Assembly (NCBI RefSeq): GCF_947500795.1
Contig: NZ_CANMTE010000003.1
Span: 434,001-498,000, forward strand
Direction of reading: 5' to 3'
Length of the DNA: 64,000 nt
DNA from: an uncultured Gelidibacter sp.
Lineage (GTDB): Bacteria; Bacteroidota; Bacteroidia; Flavobacteriales; Flavobacteriaceae
The notes under the pieces are model-generated. The model was not told the origin of the DNA. It made no database searches and saw only the letters and a list, made by a program, of their open reading frames with translations. Numbering within the stretch: position 1 is the first letter of the stretch; each line of letters opens with the position of its first letter. Made by a program: the position numbers and the translations under genes. Below are positions 26,092 to 34,933 of the stretch, in pieces.

Positions 26092-26114
26092 CGTTCTTAT
26101 ATTTTCTAAGAATG
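26092..26114 (+). terminator. weak hairpin after the polyferredoxin gene
   Basis: CGTTCTTA and TAAGAATG pair with one G-T wobble. No T-run follows directly, so termination strength is doubtful. Confidence 0.35.
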
Positions 26115-26205
26115 AAATTCAGCATTTTTAATTTCCATCTAAAGCATAGTCACAATAAGAAAAACTAAGTATTGTGCACTGAAACGCATTTAAGAAAACA
26201 AATGT

Positions 26206-26213
26206 TACTTTTG
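26206..26213 (+). promoter_or_regulatory. candidate -7 promoter element
   Basis: TACTTTTG (TAnnTTTG) lies 20 bp before the ATG of the GT2 gene, fitting a short leader. No matching -33 box is clear. Confidence 0.45.
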
Positions 26214-26233
26214 CACCACCTTTAAAAAACCAC

Positions 26234-26926
26234 ATGTCCATTATTAAAGTTATTATCCCCGCTTACAACGAAGCTGATTCCATCGGACTTGTCATAAAAG
26301 ACATTCCTGAGATTGTGGATGAAGTGATTGTTGTAAACAATAATTCTACCGATTCTACTGTTGAAGTCGCTCAAAATGCTGGAGCAACCGTATTAACACA
26401 ACCAGAAATGGGTTACGGCCATGCCTGCCTTATGGGGATGTCCTATGTTGCCAGCTTATCTGAAAAACCTGATATTATTGTCTTTATGGATGGCGACTAT
26501 AGTGATTATCCTGAGGAATTAACAAAAATTATTCAGCCCATTTTAGAAGATAATATCGATTTTGTAGTTGGCGCAAGAGTTAAACATCTTCAGGAAAAAG
26601 GCTCGATGACACCCCAACAACATTTCGGGAATTGGTTAGCAACTTTTTTAATGCGAATTTTATTTGGTGCTAAATTCACAGATCTTGGTCCATTTAGAGC
26701 TATAAAGTATCAGAAACTCTTAGATTTGCACATGCAGGATAAGACTTACGGTTGGACTGTAGAAATGCAATTAAAGGCGCTACGACAAAATTTATCTTAT
26801 GTTGAAGTTCCTGTAAAATATAAAAAAAGAATTGGCGTCTCAAAAGTATCAGGAACCATAAAAGGTACTATCTTTGCGGGCGTAAAAATCCTAGGTTGGA
26901 TTTTTAAATATAGTTTTAAGAAATGA
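26234..26926 (+). CDS. GT2 glycosyltransferase, dolichyl-phosphate hexose synthase-like
   Basis: 230 residues. VIIPAYNEADSIGLVIKDI is the GT-A start, VNNNSTDST the first Asp loop, VFMDGDYSDYPEEL the DxD-type motif, and DLGPFRAIK plus GWTVEMQLKAL the acceptor and catalytic regions. This resembles DPM1/polyprenyl-phosphate glucosyl- or mannosyltransferases lacking the membrane domain. It would make a lipid-linked sugar on the cytoplasmic face. Its stop overlaps the start of the CSLA-like gene by 4 bp, so the two are likely coupled. Confidence 0.88.
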   Translation: MSIIKVIIPAYNEADSIGLVIKDIPEIVDEVIVVNNNSTDSTVEVAQNAGATVLTQPEMGYGHACLMGMSYVASLSEKPDIIVFMDGDYSDYPEELTKIIQPILEDNIDFVVGARVKHLQEKGSMTPQQHFGNWLATFLMRILFGAKFTDLGPFRAIKYQKLLDLHMQDKTYGWTVEMQLKALRQNLSYVEVPVKYKKRIGVSKVSGTIKGTIFAGVKILGWIFKYSFKK

Positions 26927-28413
26927 TATTAGAATACTTAATAATAGTTGTTTACACCATTGCCCTCGTACTTATCCTTTTATATGCATTAGCGCAACTC
27001 AACTTATTAATTAATTATCTATCTGCTAAAAAGAAACAGGACAAATCTGAAAAATTTGATTTTTCTAATCCTGAAGAAATCCCATTTGTAACCATCCAAC
27101 TTCCAGTTTATAACGAAATGTACGTTATGGAACGCCTTTTGGATAACATCGCATTGATGGATTATCCGAAAGATAAATTGGAAATTCAAGTCCTTGATGA
27201 CTCTACTGACGAAACAGTTCAAACTACTTTTCAGCATGTTGAGAAATTAAAAGCAACAGGTTTAGACATTCAACACATCTGCAGAACGGACCGTAGCGGC
27301 TTTAAAGCTGGTGCTTTAAAAGAAGGTTTAAAAACTGCAAAAGGTGAATTTATTGCCATTTTTGATGCAGATTTTTTACCAGAACCAAATTGGTTAAAAC
27401 AAACGATCCCTTATTTCAAGGATGAACAAATTGGTGTTGTTCAAACCCGCTGGGGACATATCAACAGAAATTATTCTATCCTTACCAAGATTCAAGCTTT
27501 TGCTCTCGATGCACATTTTACTTTGGAGCAAGTTGGAAGAAACAGTAAAGGACACTTCATCAATTTTAATGGTACTGCCGGTGTTTGGCGTAAAACCTGT
27601 ATTATTGATGCTGGAAACTGGGAAGGTGACACACTTACTGAAGATTTAGATTTAAGCTATAGAGCACAACTTAAGAACTGGAAATTCAAATATTTAGAAA
27701 ATGTTGAAACTCCAGCAGAATTACCTGTAGTTATTAGTGCAGCGCGTTCTCAACAATTCCGTTGGAACAAAGGTGGTGCTGAAAACTTCAGAAAAATGAT
27801 GTGGCGTGTCCTTACATCTAAAAATATTTCCCTAAAAACAAAGCTTCACGGTATTTTACATCTTCTGAACAGTACCATGTTTTTAAATGTGTTTTTAGTA
27901 GCTATTTTGAGTATTCCAATGCTTTATATTAAAAATGAATATGCCCATTTAAGATTTTACTTTTATTTCATGAGTTTCTTCGTAGTGAGCACCATCATCT
28001 TTTTTGTTTGTTATTGGATGATGTTCAAAGAGATTTACGGGAAAGGATTTAAGAACTTCTTTAGTTATGTCGGCCTATTTTTTACGTTTTTTTCCATTGC
28101 GATGGGCTTTTCACTCCATAACTCAATTGCAGTTATTGAAGGCCATATCGGGAAACGTAGTGAATTTATCAGAACCCCAAAATTCAATATCAGTACTTTA
28201 AAGGATACTTGGAAAGGCAATAAATACCTGCGCAAAAAAGTATCCATGAACGTGGTTTTTGAAGGTGCACTGATGCTTTACTTCGGATTTGGTTTATACA
28301 GCGCTTTCGTTGTTGGAGATCAAGGTGGCGATTTTGGATTGTTTCCTTTTCACTTGATGTTGTTTGTAGGATTTGGATATGTGTTCTTCAAATCGTTGAC
28401 TTCTAAAGTATAG
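26923..28413 (+). CDS. cellulose synthase-like/CSLA-like processive GT2
   Basis: 496 residues. One N-terminal transmembrane segment (residues 5-25) and about four near the C-terminus (from 320) surround a GT2 domain. Catalytic motifs are in processive order: VLDDSTDE, FDADFLP, TEDLDLSYR and QQFRW (Q-x-x-R-W). This set typifies CSLA/CSLC and bacterial mannan or glucan synthases. It may synthesise and export a beta-linked polysaccharide; the nearby GH113-like gene would fit a beta-mannan, which is inference. A terminator follows. Confidence 0.88.
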   Translation: MILEYLIIVVYTIALVLILLYALAQLNLLINYLSAKKKQDKSEKFDFSNPEEIPFVTIQLPVYNEMYVMERLLDNIALMDYPKDKLEIQVLDDSTDETVQTTFQHVEKLKATGLDIQHICRTDRSGFKAGALKEGLKTAKGEFIAIFDADFLPEPNWLKQTIPYFKDEQIGVVQTRWGHINRNYSILTKIQAFALDAHFTLEQVGRNSKGHFINFNGTAGVWRKTCIIDAGNWEGDTLTEDLDLSYRAQLKNWKFKYLENVETPAELPVVISAARSQQFRWNKGGAENFRKMMWRVLTSKNISLKTKLHGILHLLNSTMFLNVFLVAILSIPMLYIKNEYAHLRFYFYFMSFFVVSTIIFFVCYWMMFKEIYGKGFKNFFSYVGLFFTFFSIAMGFSLHNSIAVIEGHIGKRSEFIRTPKFNISTLKDTWKGNKYLRKKVSMNVVFEGALMLYFGFGLYSAFVVGDQGGDFGLFPFHLMLFVGFGYVFFKSLTSKV

Positions 28414-28432
28414 ACATTACATAAAAACAGTT

Positions 28433-28489
28433 AAGACCTGACAGATTTTGATTTTAAAACATCGAATCTCTCAGGTCTTTTTATTTTGC
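28433..28489 (+). terminator. terminator after the CSLA-like gene
   Basis: AAGACCTGA (28433-28441) pairs with TCAGGTCTT (28471-28479), followed by TTTATTTTG. The loop is about 29 bases with weak internal pairing. Confidence 0.75.
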
Positions 28490-28587
28490 AACTATTGATA
28501 CGCGCTGTATTCTTTCAGTTAAAAATCTGCTTATCTTGCAGCATAAATTAAATTTATCATCCTCTACTGAAGATCGAAATTTGTAGA

Positions 28588-29991
28588 ATGTTCAACCCAT
28601 TATTTTTAAAATTAAGTAAGTCGCCAGTTCTGTTGGCCCTAATAACCATAGCGCTTTACTCACTATTTGCTTATGATTTAGTCAGAACGGATTACACCAA
28701 GCTTATTTTACTTTATACGGCGCTTTTTGGAGTGTTCTATACACTGGTAAAAAACCACGCCACAAACTTTAAATTATTAGTAGGGTTTGCCATCCTCTTC
28801 AGATTGGTATTTCTATTTGCCACGCCTAATCTTTCTCAGGATTTCTATCGTTTTATTTGGGATGGTCGAATGATTCTAGAAGGGTTCAATCCATATCTCT
28901 TTACGCCCGAATCATTCATCAGTGTTGGAAACTTCCCCGTAGCACAAGCTCAAGAACTCTATAATGGCATGGGCTTGTTAAACGCGAGCCACTTTACAAA
29001 TTACCCGCCTGTCAAACAATTTATTTTTATGATAGCCGCCCTGTTTTCAGGGAAAAGCATTTTGGGCTCTGCAATGGTTTTTAGGGTGTTTATTATCGCC
29101 GCTGATATTGGAGCCCTCTACTTTGGAAAGAAGCTTTTAGAACGCCTCAAAATGCCCGTCCACAATATATTTTGGTATATTTTAAATCCTTTTATCATTA
29201 TTGAACTGACGGGAAGCTTACATTTTGAAGGCATCATGATTTGCTTTCTGGTATTGAGTTTATATCTATTGCATTTAGGCAAATGGAAAACGGCTGCGGT
29301 GATCTTTGCGCTGTCTGTTTCCGTAAAACTCATCCCGCTACTGTTCCTTCCTTTATTCTTCCAGTATTTTGTAAAAAACAAAGATGTTATTAATTTGGAA
29401 GATGCTTCAAGCCAAAACACTACAAAACTCGGCTTTATAAAATTGGTAGGCTTTTACGCCATCATTGGCATCACCACTTTAGTGCTGTTTGCGCCCTTTT
29501 ATTCGTCCGAATTCATCCATAATTATGCAGAAACCGTCGGATTATGGTTCAGTAGGTTCGAATTTAATGCGAGCTTTTACTACATCGCAAGAGAAATTGG
29601 CCATATGATAACTGGCTATAATCAAATAGCGGTTATTGGGAAATTCATCCCGATACTGACCATTGTAATGTTGTTGCTGTTCACTTTCCTAAGAAAGAAT
29701 ATTACGATGCAACAAGTCATCACTTCTATGCTTTTAGCGGCGAGTATCTATTTTTTCATGTCAACCACCATTCACCCTTGGTACTTGGCTACACTTTTAA
29801 TATTATCTGTATTCACCAACTTCAAATTTCCATTGGTTTGGTCGTTCATGATTATATTAAGCTATTTAGCTTATGCCAATTCCGACAATACAGAAAACCT
29901 TTGGATTATAGCCTTAGAATACAGCGTGGTCTTTGCGGTTTTTTTCTGGGAACTTTTCAAAAAAAAAGACCGCCAAATAGCAGTCTTTTAA
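28588..29991 (+). CDS. polytopic membrane glycosyltransferase (GT-C, mannosyltransferase-like)
   Basis: 467 residues with about 11-12 hydrophobic segments. After the second or third segment, LSQDFYRFIWDGRMILEGFNPY carries the acidic residues of GT-C enzymes; NASHFTNYPPVKQ and FNASFYYIAREIG are further conserved loops. Such enzymes use polyprenyl-phosphate sugars on the outer face of the inner membrane. The DPM1-like gene at 26234 could supply the donor. It is likely part of the same glycan pathway although a terminator separates them. Confidence 0.8.
   Translation: MFNPLFLKLSKSPVLLALITIALYSLFAYDLVRTDYTKLILLYTALFGVFYTLVKNHATNFKLLVGFAILFRLVFLFATPNLSQDFYRFIWDGRMILEGFNPYLFTPESFISVGNFPVAQAQELYNGMGLLNASHFTNYPPVKQFIFMIAALFSGKSILGSAMVFRVFIIAADIGALYFGKKLLERLKMPVHNIFWYILNPFIIIELTGSLHFEGIMICFLVLSLYLLHLGKWKTAAVIFALSVSVKLIPLLFLPLFFQYFVKNKDVINLEDASSQNTTKLGFIKLVGFYAIIGITTLVLFAPFYSSEFIHNYAETVGLWFSRFEFNASFYYIAREIGHMITGYNQIAVIGKFIPILTIVMLLLFTFLRKNITMQQVITSMLLAASIYFFMSTTIHPWYLATLLILSVFTNFKFPLVWSFMIILSYLAYANSDNTENLWIIALEYSVVFAVFFWELFKKKDRQIAVF
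29964..29989. terminator. terminator overlapping the end of the GT-C gene
   Basis: AAAAGACCGC and GCAGTCTTTT form a stem with one mismatch around CAAATA, with the T-run running into the stop codon. A-rich sequence on the other side lets it also serve the convergent gene. Confidence 0.65.
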
Positions 29992-30008
29992 ATTAAGTGT
30001 TATAACTA

Positions 30009-30377
30009 TTACAAGGCTTTTAAACCTGTGATAGTGTAAATTTCTTCTTCCTCATCAAATCCATTTTCATCTTTTTTGACCACTTTTTTAATCGTGTACG
30101 TCACATCAAAACTTTGGTTTAAAAAGATTTCGCCATCCAGATCAAATTCCTTCATAACCTCATCTTTCACCTTCTGAAAAGTCACTGTATATTCAGTTCC
30201 ATCTTCCTTATTTTGGGCAATAAAATTATAGCCATAGCCTTCATTGCCATCATAGACACCGGTTAAGTGTAATTCCTGAAAGTTAGCATCTGAACGTAGA
30301 AGATCAGTCTGTACAGGTTTTACAGACATTAAAAAAAGGCACAACACTGAAAGTGTCATTATAAATTTTGTTTTCAT
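30009..30377 (-). CDS. secreted hypothetical protein
   Basis: 122 residues from ATG at 30377. This start gives a normal signal peptide (MKTKFIMTLSVLCLFLMSVKPV), while an upstream in-frame start would add 19 residues before it. The mature part is beta-rich and acidic: LHLTGVYDGNEGYGYNF, then TVTFQKVKDEV, then YTIKKVVKKDENGFDEEEE. No family recognised. It is probably periplasmic or surface-located. Single gene. Confidence 0.6.
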   Translation of the reverse strand: MKTKFIMTLSVLCLFLMSVKPVQTDLLRSDANFQELHLTGVYDGNEGYGYNFIAQNKEDGTEYTVTFQKVKDEVMKEFDLDGEIFLNQSFDVTYTIKKVVKKDENGFDEEEEIYTITGLKAL

Positions 30378-30518
30378 AGTAAGTATTAATGTTTTTAGAA
30401 AGCATATTTTGTTTTCGGAAATTTGCCACAACAAGTCCGCTGGCTTTTAGCAACCCCATATCTATGGCGTTTGCACGTGGAAATCAAATATCAATTACGA
30501 CTATAAAAATCTAATAAT

Positions 30519-30932
30519 TTAAGATTTAAAAACTTCAGAGGAATTATTAAAACATTTAAACTCTACCATATATTCATTAGGATCTTTCACAAAAAAGGAT
30601 TGATGTTCTCCTATTTTATTTTCTAAAAATTTCACATTGGAAGTAATGGGAACATTCTTAGAGTTAAGCTCCTCAAACATTTTATCCCAATTGTCCTTTT
30701 GCAAAATCACGCCCAAATGAAAAGACGGTAAAATATCACCATTAAAATTATAACTCCTACAGTCAAATTTAAAAGGACCGCATTCTGTAAAGGTAAGTTG
30801 ATGTTCAAATAAATTTACATCAGCCCATTTGACGTCGGAGCGCCCTATTTCAGCACCCAACATGTCTTTATAGAACATTCGGGTTTTGTTGATACTAATA
30901 CAAGGAAGTGCTAAGTGGAATTGTGTTGCCAT
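30519..30932 (-). CDS. VOC (glyoxalase/dioxygenase) family protein
   Basis: 137 residues with two beta-alpha-beta-beta-beta modules. FHLALPCISINKTRMFYKDM begins module one, with the His near residue 6; FHLGVILQKDNWDKMFEEL is mid-protein; VKDPNEYMVEFKCF provides the final Glu typical of the metal site. VOC proteins include glyoxalases, dioxygenases and resistance proteins, and the specific reaction cannot be told. Single gene, cytoplasmic. Confidence 0.85.
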   Translation of the reverse strand: MATQFHLALPCISINKTRMFYKDMLGAEIGRSDVKWADVNLFEHQLTFTECGPFKFDCRSYNFNGDILPSFHLGVILQKDNWDKMFEELNSKNVPITSNVKFLENKIGEHQSFFVKDPNEYMVEFKCFNNSSEVFKS

Positions 30933-31113
30933 AAGATGATTGTTTTCAACTAATTATTGACAATGTTTCTCGATCAGGTATAATACGCCATTTAAAGCCC
31001 TTCAAAAACAGGAAGTTCATTTCATGGTGCGTCTGTTAAAGTTACACTATTTTTTAACGCGCAAATATTATTTATACGCCTTTTTTCAAGGCTAAAAAAA
31101 ATGGTCAAGACCA

Positions 31114-31143
31114 AAAAAGTTGCCCATAAAAGGACAACTTTTT
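31114..31143. terminator. terminator of the polyamine operon
   Basis: AAAAAGTTG and CAACTTTTT flank a CCC/GG-containing loop. On the minus strand it is followed by TTTTTTGG. It lies 60 bp past the last operon gene. Confidence 0.7.
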
Positions 31144-31202
31144 CAATCAATAATATGTTGAAATCACCAATCAATGTTGGCAATTACAGTTCAGATGCAC
31201 AA

Positions 31203-31541
31203 CTAATCTACGTCTTCGTCTAACTCAACCTCAGGATCGTCCTCACCTAATTCAGGATCTTGGATTGCTTCTGGATCATCGCCATCAAAATCTTCATAGT
31301 CATCCTCATCATAATTCTCCATTGTAACTTGAAGCTTAGTGCTGACTTTCACTAAATATTTAGTGTCTTTTGTGGTCACTTCTACAGCCTCAACGATTTC
31401 ATTATTGGCATTCTTGAAGGTAATGATGTTATCATCATCATAACCATCAGGATATTTCTCAACCAATAACGAGAGAATTTCTGGCGTCAATTTTTTAAAA
31501 TCAACGATTACGCGTTTTAGATTGTCTCTTTTACTGCTCAT
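31203..31541 (-). CDS. acidic hypothetical protein at the end of the polyamine operon
   Basis: 112 residues, start MSSKRDNLKRVIVDFKKL. Residues 1-70 look folded (LSLLVEKYPDGYDD, IVEAVEVTTKDTKYLVKV), while residues 75-112 are almost all Asp, Glu and Pro (DYEDFDGDDPE and similar). It follows the DHS-like gene by 2 bp and is conserved in style in flavobacteria, without a known role. The acidic tail could bind polyamines or basic proteins, which is speculation. Confidence 0.7.
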   Translation of the reverse strand: MSSKRDNLKRVIVDFKKLTPEILSLLVEKYPDGYDDDNIITFKNANNEIVEAVEVTTKDTKYLVKVSTKLQVTMENYDEDDYEDFDGDDPEAIQDPELGEDDPEVELDEDVD

Positions 31542-31543
31542 AA

Positions 31544-32524
31544 TTACATGTCTAATAAGTATGCAAATATAAGTGGTGCGACAATAGTAGCATCACTTTC
31601 TATTATAAATTTTGGGGTATCCACATCTAATTTTCCCCAAGTTATTTTTTCGTTTGGCACAGCTCCTGAATAGGAACCGTAACTTGTTGTTGAATCACTG
31701 ATTTGGCAGAAATAACTCCAGAACGGTGTATCTGTACGCTCCATATCTTGGTATAACATTGGCACAACGCAAATTGGGAAATCTCCCGCAATACCTCCAC
31801 CAATTTGGAAGAAACCGATACCGTTTTGAGAATTTTCTGTGTACCAATCTGCTAAGAAAGTCATGTATTCTATACCAGATTTCATGGTGCTTGCTTTCAA
31901 TTCTCCTTTAAGAACGTAGCTCGCAAAAATATTACCCATCGTACTATCTTCCCATCCTGGAACAATTATAGGTAAATTTTTCTCTGCTGCTGCGTACATC
32001 CAAGAATCTTTAAGATCGATTTCATAGTACTCTTCAAGAACACCACTCAATAACATTTTGTACATGTATTCATGTGGAAAATAACGCTCACCTTTCTCTT
32101 CTGCATCCTTCCAAATTTTGAAAATATGCTTTTGTAAACGTCTAAAAGCTTCCTCTTCTGGGATACAGGTATCCGTAACACGGTTTAATCCTTTTTCCAT
32201 TAAATCCCACTCCTCTTGAGGCGTCAAATCGCGGTAGTTAGGCACACGTTTGTAGTGTGAATGCGCAACCAAGTTCATGATATCTTCTTCAAGGTTAGCA
32301 CCAGTACAAGAAATAATTTGCACTTTATCTTGACGGATCATTTCGCCAAAAATCTTACCAATTTCCGCAGTACTCATTGCACCTGCTAAAGACACTAACA
32401 TCTTTGAGCCTTTTTCCAATTGTGCTTCGTAGCCTTTGGCCGCATCAACCAATGCCGCAGCATTGAAATGCAAGTAATACTTTTGAATAAAATCTGAAAT
32501 AGGTCCTTTAGTTGTCGTCATCAT
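31544..32524 (-). CDS. deoxyhypusine synthase-like protein, probable homospermidine synthase
   Basis: 326 residues of the DHS fold. The catalytic Lys in TWGKLDVD is Lys298, aligning with the Lys of SWGK in human DHS. Other shared parts are LVSLAGAMSTAEIGKIF (NAD site), ISCTGANLEED, PIIVPGWEDSTMGN and GGGIAGDFPI. Bacteria generally lack the eIF5A substrate, and bacterial DHS-like proteins have been linked to homospermidine formation from putrescine. The upstream agmatinase supplies putrescine, which fits. The start overlaps the agmatinase end by 17 bp (14 bp if the second ATG is used). Confidence 0.85.
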   Translation of the reverse strand: MMTTTKGPISDFIQKYYLHFNAAALVDAAKGYEAQLEKGSKMLVSLAGAMSTAEIGKIFGEMIRQDKVQIISCTGANLEEDIMNLVAHSHYKRVPNYRDLTPQEEWDLMEKGLNRVTDTCIPEEEAFRRLQKHIFKIWKDAEEKGERYFPHEYMYKMLLSGVLEEYYEIDLKDSWMYAAAEKNLPIIVPGWEDSTMGNIFASYVLKGELKASTMKSGIEYMTFLADWYTENSQNGIGFFQIGGGIAGDFPICVVPMLYQDMERTDTPFWSYFCQISDSTTSYGSYSGAVPNEKITWGKLDVDTPKFIIESDATIVAPLIFAYLLDM

Positions 32525-33452
32525 TATCGAATTTAGAAAATTTGTTTGTACTTGAAGCTGCTTCGTTAAAGGTACTTTCGTAACCGTCCTCTACATTATC
32601 GTCCAAGAATTTATAGCTTAACATTTTGTAATATAATTTTGCTGCAAGAAAATCAGAAGATTTTTCTGATGGATCTGGGCAAAGCTCAACAATATCAAAA
32701 CCTACAACGTTTTTCTCTGCAAAAACTTTTCTTAAAAAGTCTAAAGTTTCATACCAAAGTAATCCGCCTGGTTCTGGTGTTCCTGTTGAAGGCATGATTG
32801 AAGGATCAAAAGCATCCAAATCAATAGTAATAAATACATTCTCTGTCATTTGATCTACAGCGCTGTCCATCCAAAACTCATCATTGACCATGTCATGGGC
32901 AAAATACGTTTTATCTCTATCCATCACTGTAGTTTCAATCACATCCATACTACGGATACCAACTTGAATCAAATTAGTGGTTTGGCTAGCTTCATAAACC
33001 GCACAAGCGTGGTTACATTTTGAACCTTGATATTCTTTACGTAAATCAGCATGCGCATCAATTTGAAGCACTGTCAAATTATCAAAACATTCATTAAAAG
33101 CACGAATTGTACCGATAGAAATTGAATGCTCACCACCAAAAGCGGTAACAAACTTGTTGCGTGTAATGTATTTCTTTACAGTTTGGTGTACAGCATCTAC
33201 CATTTTTTCTGGAGATGAATTTTCCGTCACGGCATCTGCAAGATAAATACCTTGTTTGTAAACCTCAGTTTCAGTCTCAATATCATAAAGCTCCATGTTT
33301 TCGGACGCATCCAAAAATGCTTTAGGACCTTGATCAGCACCTTTTTGCCAGGTACTTGTACCATCATAAGGCACAGGAATCAATACGATTTTGGCATTAT
33401 CTAATTTGGAATATTCTTCAGGTATTCCCGCATACGTTATATTACTGTTCAT
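32508..33452 (-). CDS. speB: agmatinase (ureohydrolase family)
   Basis: 314 residues with all arginase-fold metal motifs: FGGEHSISIG, LQIDAHADLR, and ITIDLDAFDPSIMPSTGTPE. The length and STGTPEPGG resemble agmatinase rather than arginase. It converts agmatine to putrescine and urea. It follows the arginine decarboxylase gene by 71 bp and overlaps the DHS-like gene. Operon context supports agmatine as substrate. Cytoplasmic. Confidence 0.92.
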   Translation of the reverse strand: MNSNITYAGIPEEYSKLDNAKIVLIPVPYDGTSTWQKGADQGPKAFLDASENMELYDIETETEVYKQGIYLADAVTENSSPEKMVDAVHQTVKKYITRNKFVTAFGGEHSISIGTIRAFNECFDNLTVLQIDAHADLRKEYQGSKCNHACAVYEASQTTNLIQVGIRSMDVIETTVMDRDKTYFAHDMVNDEFWMDSAVDQMTENVFITIDLDAFDPSIMPSTGTPEPGGLLWYETLDFLRKVFAEKNVVGFDIVELCPDPSEKSSDFLAAKLYYKMLSYKFLDDNVEDGYESTFNEAASSTNKFSKFDNDDDN

Positions 33453-33523
33453 TTTGTAATAATTATTATTATTTTAAAGTAAAATGCAATTGATGTTAGA
33501 ATGTTATTTTTATTGAGAAGTTA

Positions 33524-34933
33524 TTAACTCTCATCCGTATCGTTGTAACCTAATATTTTAAGTAAGTCTTCACTTTTTTGTTGCTCGCTGAATATCTTGG
33601 TAGTAAAATTACCATCTTCATCCTTATCAATCAAAATATGCTTTGGCGAAGGTATCAAACAATGTTGCAATCCGCCAAATCCGCCAATTGTTTCCTGATA
33701 TGCTCCTGTATTAAAAAAGCCAAGATACAAAGGTTTATCCTTATTATACTTAGGAAGATAAATAGCGTTCATATGCTGCTCACTATTGTAATAATCATCA
33801 CTATCACAAGTTAAACCTCCTAAAAGAACGCGCTCGTAACTATCATTCCAACGGTTAATTGGCAACATGACAAAACGCTTGTTAATTGCCCAAGTGTCTG
33901 GAAGCGTTGTAATGAACGATGAGTTGATCATGTTCCACTTCTCCTTGTCATTTTGTTGCTTTTGATACAACACTTCATAAATGGCACCGCCACTTTCTCC
34001 TACCGTAAAACTTCCAAATTCTGTAAAGATATTTGGCACATCTACTTCTTCCTGCTCACAGAACAACTGAATTTGATTGATGATTTCATCCACCATATAC
34101 TCATAGTCAAAATCGAATGCCAATGAGTTTTTAATTGGGAAACCGCCACCAATATTCAAACTATCCAAAGATGGACAAATGCGTTTTAAACTGGTATATA
34201 CTTTTAAACATTTAGAAAGTTCGTTCCAATAATAGGCATTGTCACGAATTCCTGTATTGATAAAAAAGTGAAGCATTTTCAACTTTACCTTCTTATTTTC
34301 CTTGATTTGATTTCTGTAAAATGGGAGGATATTTTTATAGCCGATCCCTAAACGAGAGGTATAAAACTCAAACTTTGGTTCCTCTTCCGAAGCAATACGA
34401 ATTCCGATATTGAATTTGCCTTTAATTTCTTTTGAAAGCAAATCAATTTCTTCGTAATTATCAATGATAGGAATACAGTTTTTGTGACCTTCATTGATTA
34501 ATCTCGCAATGTTTGTAACGTACTGTGCACGTTTAAAACCATTACTGATCACATAGGTTTTATTTGTAATCTTACCTTCTTCCTTTAACTTTTCAACAAT
34601 GTCAATATCAAACGCTGAAGAGGTTTCTATATGGATATCGTTTTTTAAAGCTTCATTAAGAACATGCTTAAAATGGGAGCTTTTTGTACAATAGCAATAG
34701 TGGTACTTTCCTTTATATTTATGCTTTTTAATGGCTTTTGAAAACCAATCTTTTGCACGTCCAATATTATTTGAGATTTGTGGTAGGTAAGTAAATTTTA
34801 ATGGTGTCCCATAATCCTCGACCAATTTCATCAAATTAATGTCATGAAATTGTAGGGTCTTATCTTCCAGTTTGAATTCATCTTGTGGGAAATAAAAGGT
34901 CTGATTAATGAGATCAATATATTTTGTATTCAT
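33524..34933 (-). CDS. speA: arginine decarboxylase, short fold-III type
   Basis: 469 residues, shorter than proteobacterial SpeA (about 630-660) because it lacks the inserted domain; it is of the PLP alanine-racemase-fold type. The PLP Lys is in YHYCYCTKSSHF (near residue 85). LNIGGGFPI is the phosphate-binding Gly loop, and GLTCDSDDYYN near residue 370 holds the Cys-Asp pair at the dimer active site. The product agmatine feeds agmatinase encoded next. It has a long 447-bp upstream spacer. Confidence 0.9.
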   Translation of the reverse strand: MNTKYIDLINQTFYFPQDEFKLEDKTLQFHDINLMKLVEDYGTPLKFTYLPQISNNIGRAKDWFSKAIKKHKYKGKYHYCYCTKSSHFKHVLNEALKNDIHIETSSAFDIDIVEKLKEEGKITNKTYVISNGFKRAQYVTNIARLINEGHKNCIPIIDNYEEIDLLSKEIKGKFNIGIRIASEEEPKFEFYTSRLGIGYKNILPFYRNQIKENKKVKLKMLHFFINTGIRDNAYYWNELSKCLKVYTSLKRICPSLDSLNIGGGFPIKNSLAFDFDYEYMVDEIINQIQLFCEQEEVDVPNIFTEFGSFTVGESGGAIYEVLYQKQQNDKEKWNMINSSFITTLPDTWAINKRFVMLPINRWNDSYERVLLGGLTCDSDDYYNSEQHMNAIYLPKYNKDKPLYLGFFNTGAYQETIGGFGGLQHCLIPSPKHILIDKDEDGNFTTKIFSEQQKSEDLLKILGYNDTDES

